Source: Brevibacillus laterosporus
Lineage (GTDB): Bacteria; Bacillota; Bacilli; Brevibacillales; Brevibacillaceae
Assembly: GCF_030489605.1 (NCBI RefSeq)
Contig: NZ_JAUKFY010000011.1
Location: 96,504 to 160,503, forward strand
DNA length: 64,000 bases
Direction: 5' to 3'
Within the stretch, counting starts at the first letter, position 1, and every line of letters begins with the position of its first letter. The notes beneath the pieces are model-generated. The model was not told where the DNA came from. It saw nothing but the letters and a program-made list of their open reading frames with translations, and did not search any database. Positions 59,874-64,000 of this stretch are shown one piece after another. The position numbers and the translations under genes are program-made.

Positions 59874-61403
59874 TTGTTGACCATATTACGCGGAGTAACT
59901 TCGCTACAGGATTATCCTCCTGGGCTATATGTGAATGAGCTACCTGTACCTCAAAGCGAAGAAATTAGTACACCACAATTTATCTTGGGTTTTGTAGGCG
60001 AATTTGATCGTGGCCCAATCAATAAATACATGTTGATTTCTGAAACACCGTCCAAACGGTTAATTGAAATAGCCGAGCCTATTCTCGGCTCATCTACCAA
60101 AAAACTTGCGGGCAATCAATTGCTAGACCATCTACACCATGCCCATATTAAAAAGGCAGCTTTCGTGCGAGTTTTAGGAAATGGACACCAAACAGCTAGT
60201 TTGCACTTGAAAGATCGACAAGACAAAGAGACAGCACATGTTTACCCAAAAGCCGGTCCTGGAGAGTACGCAAACATTTTTACTGTTGAGGTACAAGAAG
60301 GGACTAAAGCAAACACCTTTAAGCTGATCTTATGGTCAGACTTAGGCGGGTTTGAAACCTACGACAACCTTTCAAAAAACCCAGAGGATGCTCGTTATGT
60401 GGAGAAAGTAATTCAATCCACTAGCGAGCATTTTGTATTTGAAGATGTCAAAGCGGAAAAGGATTTCGACACAACACGTCCAGCAGTCATGGCCAGAACT
60501 CAATTGAAGAATGGATCAAATGGGGCTCCTTTAACGGATCAAGACCGTATAGGCTCCTTTGATCCAGGTACCGGTATCCGGACGGGCCAGAGGTTACTTG
60601 GTGTTATCGGGAACATTTTAACGGATGTAGCTCATATTAACTATTCGAGTCCAGAAGTAGACAAAGCATTGATTGCCCTAAGTGAGAAGTATAATTTTAT
60701 TGCTTACATTGGGACAAACAAAGCTCAAGCTATTGCAGATACTTTCGAATATCGAGATCAGTTTGACAGCGACTTCGGTCAAATGGTCTACGGGTATTAT
60801 AACTCTACGACTGGCCAACGGATCTCCGGAAGTTGTCTTTCAGCTATTGCGCACGTGAAAGGCCAAATAGAAGACTCTGGACTTGCTGTGGAGTGTAACT
60901 GGATTGCTGGTACTGACCAAGAACTTGAATTTGAGGACTACCAGGAGCTTTTTGCTCATCAAATAGCGGCTTTCCAACTCAAGCCTTCTGCTAAAGGGGA
61001 TGGATCTTATGCTTGGCGCATGGCTAACGATTACACTCTTGCGAAAAACGATGTAGCGGGCGATCCAATTGCTGATAACAAGAATCGAAAAGTGAATCGT
61101 CGTCGCTTGAATAGCTGGATTGAGAAGCAATTGGAGGCTGTAGCCGCACCTTGGCAGGGAAAGGCTATGACCAAGCCGATGAAAGAAGCAGCAGACATGC
61201 GCATTCGTACTTTCTTCGATAACCTAGTTAAACCGACCAATCCATTAGAAACAAGTAAAATCGAAGCTTATTCCATTCGGTTTAATCAAAAAGCTCAATC
61301 AATCGATCAATTCGTGCAAGAGTTGAAAGTCAAACATTATAACACTGCTGAGTGGATTCTGCTGAATTATCAAGGCGGTACTAACGTGGAGGTGGAGGTT
61401 TAA
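59874..61403 (+). CDS. Phage tail sheath protein
   Basis: 509 aa starting TTG 59874 or 59877 (GGGAGC upstream). Sheath features: PPGLYVNELPVPQSEEISTP, the GFVGEFDRGP fold start, AGPGEYANIFTVEV, INYSSPEVDKALIAL, and the C-terminal RIRTFFDNLVKPTNPLETSK handshake arm. It forms the contractile outer tube, so this phage is myovirus-like. Overlaps the tube gene by one base (TAATG). Confidence 0.92.
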   Translation: MLTILRGVTSLQDYPPGLYVNELPVPQSEEISTPQFILGFVGEFDRGPINKYMLISETPSKRLIEIAEPILGSSTKKLAGNQLLDHLHHAHIKKAAFVRVLGNGHQTASLHLKDRQDKETAHVYPKAGPGEYANIFTVEVQEGTKANTFKLILWSDLGGFETYDNLSKNPEDARYVEKVIQSTSEHFVFEDVKAEKDFDTTRPAVMARTQLKNGSNGAPLTDQDRIGSFDPGTGIRTGQRLLGVIGNILTDVAHINYSSPEVDKALIALSEKYNFIAYIGTNKAQAIADTFEYRDQFDSDFGQMVYGYYNSTTGQRISGSCLSAIAHVKGQIEDSGLAVECNWIAGTDQELEFEDYQELFAHQIAAFQLKPSAKGDGSYAWRMANDYTLAKNDVAGDPIADNKNRKVNRRRLNSWIEKQLEAVAAPWQGKAMTKPMKEAADMRIRTFFDNLVKPTNPLETSKIEAYSIRFNQKAQSIDQFVQELKVKHYNTAEWILLNYQGGTNVEVEV

Positions 61404-61837
61404 TGGCACAGGCGGGCTTACTTGGCAAAAAGTTAGTAATTGCAGTAACAGATTCGAACGGTAACGTCTTGAAAAAATCACCTGAGATACTGAAGTGGTC
61501 TGAAGAGGAAATTACGACCGAAGACAAAAAGCATCCTATTGGTGAGGAGACTGAATACAGCACCAGCACGATAGATGGATGGAAAGGCTCATTTAGCGGC
61601 CAAGACACGAACGGTGCTTATGACGACATTGTAGATGCTAGACTCAAATATCAAAAAGAGACAGGTGATACACTCTCTTTTTCGATGTTTACAACTAGAG
61701 TCTACAAAGATGGAACGGTAAAAAAATACAAGTTTACAGGCGTAACCTTTAGCGGATTTAAAGCTGATGTAGACGGCGGCAATAAAGCAATTAACAACTC
61801 AATCAATTGGCATGCGACCGAACGCATACCACTATAG
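61403..61837 (+). CDS. Phage tail tube protein
   Basis: 144 aa directly after the sheath gene. Beta-rich with LLGKKLVIAVTDSNGNVL, DGWKGSFSGQDTNGAYDDIV, YKFTGVTFSGFKADVDGGN, matching tail-tube proteins of contractile phages. Polymerises into the inner tube inside the sheath. Confidence 0.85.
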   Translation: MAQAGLLGKKLVIAVTDSNGNVLKKSPEILKWSEEEITTEDKKHPIGEETEYSTSTIDGWKGSFSGQDTNGAYDDIVDARLKYQKETGDTLSFSMFTTRVYKDGTVKKYKFTGVTFSGFKADVDGGNKAINNSINWHATERIPL

Positions 61838-61848
61838 GAGGCTTACAA

Positions 61849-62321
61849 ATGGAATACACACTATCAACTGGTAAAAAAATTGTTATTCGTAAAAAGAAAG
61901 GCCCGCACCATTTTATTGAACGAAAGCTTCTTTCAGTCGTGCAAGGGGATGGTGGAGCAAATCTTGGTGGAGTTATACTAACAGTATTAGTTAAAGCAGT
62001 AGTAGGAATTGAAAGCGTAAATGGGGAGAAAGTTGAAATTCCTGAAAATCTTACTGGAATTTTGGAATTTATGGCTAGCTTTGAATATGAAGAGTGGGAG
62101 GAAGTAGAGAGAGTTGTACTAACACCGGAAGAAAAAGCTAAACTTGAGGAAGCGGCAAAAAACTTGCAGGAGAGTCCTGGTTCCGAAAAAGAGTAGAACT
62201 AGCTATGGGCTCAGGTGCAGGTATATCATATTCCGATACGATGGAAATGGACGACGAAACAGTAATGGCGACAACGATTATTGTTAACGAATGGAATGAG
62301 AAGAACCCTCGAATGTTTTAA
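61849..62321 (+). CDS. Tail assembly chaperone with -1 programmed frameshift
   Basis: ATG 61849 (AGGAGG 7 nt upstream) opens a 115-aa frame ending at TAG 62194-62196. The canonical slippery heptamer A AAA AAC lies in frame at 62157-62163. A -1 shift there continues through KKLAGESWFRKRVELAMGSG and ends at TAA 62319-62321, giving a ~157-aa product. The position between tube and tape-measure genes and the two-product design match gpG/gpGT-type chaperones, which assemble tails on the tape measure. The extension ends NEWNEKNPRMF. Confidence 0.8.
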
Positions 62322-62340
62322 TTTGGGGGTTCTTCTCATT
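62298..62340 (+). terminator. Hairpin between tail chaperone and tape-measure genes
   Basis: An 11-bp perfect stem (62298-62308 with 62327-62337) followed by ATTTT. It overlaps the end of the frameshift product and lies just before the tape-measure SD. It may partly terminate, or shape translation of, the late mRNA. Confidence 0.55.
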
Positions 62341-62359
62341 TTAGGAGGGAGGTCCTCTT

Positions 62360-64000
62360 ATTAGTACGATTTTAGATTTAGCTATTGCTATTAGCTTAAC
62401 TGACCGTGTTTCAAGTGCTTCTCAACGGATTGTTAGTCAATTCAAACTGATGGAGCACGCCACAGATCAAGTACAAAGCAAAATGAACCGTTTAAAAAAC
62501 ATGGCCTTTGGCGGCGGGGCTCTTGCGGTAGGTGGAGTCCTGGCATTTAATTCGATTGTAAACGCGGCAGACGAGGTTGTTACTAGAGCTGGTAACTTGC
62601 AGGAGATCATGACTGAGATTAAAGCACAGACATTTGGCAAGCAGTTGTTTGATCCATCAAGTGCCAACGAAATTACGCAGAAGATGAAAGAAATTGAAGA
62701 CCTGTCTACCCGTTTAGGGCTAGAAACCACATTTTCAAATCTGGATGCTGGAGAGGTCATTCGAGATCTTCAAAAAGGTGGTTTGCAATATAAAGACATC
62801 ATGGATGGTGCGGCAGAGGCGACTATCAAGTTTGCACAGCTAAACCAAATGGCGCCAACGGCTGCGGCTGAACTAATGGTACAAACACGAGCTGGTTTTC
62901 AACTCACTGGCCAGCAAATGTTAGAAGCAGCGGACACAGTAACGAAAGTGGCAGCGGCTTCAAGCGCTGGAGCTGAAGATATCAACCGTGGTCTTGGTAA
63001 TATGGCGGGTGTAGCCTCTCAGATGTGGGGCACAAGAGGAAAGTTTGAACAGGTGATGGATTCCTCAGCCTTGGTAGCATTAACCCGAACGCAGACAGCA
63101 GAGGGCTCCAGTGCGGGTACATTTGTACGTAACTTCTTAGAGCGACTTGTACCTCAGACCAAACAACAAACCGCGTATATGGCTTCTGTAGGCTGGCTAG
63201 ATAAAAACGACAAATCGCTTTTCTTGGATTACTCAAAAGACCCCCGTGGGCAATTAAAATCTGCCACAGAAATAGCAAAAATTCTAAGGAAAACAGTAGG
63301 TAGCAATAAAATTATTGCGGATGAAAAAGCTGTAGAGAAAGAATTCGCCTTAGTTGAACAAGGAATGGGAACAGATAAACTAATCAAGCTATTCCACAAG
63401 GTTTTTGGTGAGCAGGGCGGTCGTACTGCCTATACGTTACTTCGAACGGGAGAAGGATCTCTGGAGGAAATTCTTGATAACGTAGATAAACAACTGTCTT
63501 TAAACGATCGAGTCAAGATGCAGATGGAAAACTTTAATCAGGTAAAAGATACAGCGGGCGAGGCATGGAATACCTTCTTAACCTCTCTTGGCTCTCCTTT
63601 ACTCGAATCAGGAACAAAGTTTTTTGCGTTTCTAAACGACCAGTTATCCGAGGCGGCTCTGTATTTCCAACAGCACCCTGAAGTAAGCAAGTACATGTTT
63701 GCAATTGCTGGTGGGGTTGCGGCTTTAGCTGGAATTGGCGGTATTATCACAGTGACGGCGGCTTCTTTTGGTGCCTTGTCGCTAGGATTAAGCGCAGCCG
63801 GTATCGGTTTAGGAACCATCGCTTTGGTAAGTGGCGGAGTCTTGCTTGCAATTGGGGCAATAGCAGGCGGGGCTTACCTGATCTACAAGAATTGGGATGA
63901 ACTCCAGCCCTATGCAAAGGCTGTATGGGATGGGATTAAGGATGCCATATCACCAGTTGTGAATTGGGTGAAAGTTAACGTTATACCCGTCTTTACATCG
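62360..64000 (+). CDS. Phage tail tape measure protein, 3' truncated by the window
   Basis: The frame opens after a stop at 62342-62344 and has no ATG/GTG/TTG before an ATG at 62450. AGGAGGGAGG ends 7 nt before an ATT at 62360, so translation most likely begins at ATT with STILDLAIAISLTDRVSSAS, the usual tape-measure N-terminus. At least 547 residues are seen: helical repeats, DLSTRLGLETTFSN, GAAEATIKFAQ, and hydrophobic segments (YMFAIAGGVAALAGIGG, LSLGLSAAGIGLGTIALVSG). It sets tail length and enters the host envelope. It continues past the window end. Confidence 0.88.
   Translation, partial: MSTILDLAIAISLTDRVSSASQRIVSQFKLMEHATDQVQSKMNRLKNMAFGGGALAVGGVLAFNSIVNAADEVVTRAGNLQEIMTEIKAQTFGKQLFDPSSANEITQKMKEIEDLSTRLGLETTFSNLDAGEVIRDLQKGGLQYKDIMDGAAEATIKFAQLNQMAPTAAAELMVQTRAGFQLTGQQMLEAADTVTKVAAASSAGAEDINRGLGNMAGVASQMWGTRGKFEQVMDSSALVALTRTQTAEGSSAGTFVRNFLERLVPQTKQQTAYMASVGWLDKNDKSLFLDYSKDPRGQLKSATEIAKILRKTVGSNKIIADEKAVEKEFALVEQGMGTDKLIKLFHKVFGEQGGRTAYTLLRTGEGSLEEILDNVDKQLSLNDRVKMQMENFNQVKDTAGEAWNTFLTSLGSPLLESGTKFFAFLNDQLSEAALYFQQHPEVSKYMFAIAGGVAALAGIGGIITVTAASFGALSLGLSAAGIGLGTIALVSGGVLLAIGAIAGGAYLIYKNWDELQPYAKAVWDGIKDAISPVVNWVKVNVIPVFTS

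Noticed and set aside
62205..62321. Separate small gene starting at ATG 62203-62207 region after the tail chaperone
   Set aside because: No SD, and the frame is open through the slippery heptamer upstream, so a frameshift extension is the better reading.
1..64000. CRISPR arrays, insertion sequences, rRNA genes
   Set aside because: No spaced identical repeats of CRISPR length, no transposase frames and no rRNA-like sequence were seen on either strand.

Overview
The window looks like the chromosome of a low-to-medium-GC, spore-forming Bacillota, most likely Brevibacillus (a B. laterosporus-type organism). This is inferred from gene content (NRPS-type terminal reductase, yjcF-yjcG-yjcH block next to fabI and a YjcD-like helicase, manganese-riboswitch terC) and from frequent TTG/GTG starts behind strong Shine-Dalgarno (SD) sequences. 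No database search was possible; family names come from motifs and synteny.

Region 1 (1-23,600) is ordinary chromosome. It holds the 3' end of a thioester-reductase gene, a Mn2+ (yybP-ykoY) riboswitch driving a TerC exporter, a ZIP transporter, fabI, a UvrD-type helicase with an extra zinc-finger N-terminus, a CorC-type transporter, a PHP phosphoesterase, yjcF/yjcG/yjcH homologues, phosphatidylglycerophosphatase A, an ECF sigma/anti-sigma pair, a secreted lipase-like hydrolase, a secreted TPR-DUF218 protein, a chemoreceptor, and two tRNA genes behind one promoter.

Region 2 (23,640-64,000) is the left part of a contractile-tailed (myovirus-like) prophage integrated beside tRNA-Val(GAC); its right end lies outside the window. 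From left to right it carries: an integrase with putative arm sites; a small HTH gene; a winged-helix gene; an apparently autonomous structured RNA gene; a structured leader ending in a terminator; a 438-aa HTH-TPR regulator of the RRNPP type; an overlapping 46-aa secreted pro-peptide gene; a 42-aa ORF convergent with a CI-like repressor; Cro; a Rha antirepressor; and an excisionase-like protein. This layout is what an arbitrium-like peptide-communication lysis/lysogeny switch would look like.

Region 3 (30,400-49,000) is the early/replication block: many small genes, AbrB-like and zinc-finger proteins, a type II hammerhead ribozyme at 32,765-32,834, a DUF2800 nuclease, a DUF2815 ssDNA-binding protein, a family A DNA polymerase, a sigma factor with an unusual C-terminal domain, a reverse-strand AlbA/Schlafen-domain gene, an AAA+ ATPase, a VapE-type primase-helicase followed by an iteron cluster (candidate replication origin), a VRR-NUC nuclease, an SNF2 helicase and an ArpU/RinA-like late regulator.

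Region 4 (49,000-64,000) is the late operon: a second tyrosine recombinase behind a 14-bp inverted repeat, small and large terminase subunits, a portal-MuF fusion, a protease-scaffold-capsid polyprotein with an internal start and repeated TD[SA][SA] motifs at its domain borders, connector proteins, tail sheath, tail tube, a tail chaperone with a canonical -1 frameshift site, and a tape-measure gene that seems to start with ATT and runs off the window.

The strongest candidates for something new are the peptide-signalling cassette with its two structured RNAs (26,120-28,650), the hammerhead ribozyme between early genes, and the capsid polyprotein.
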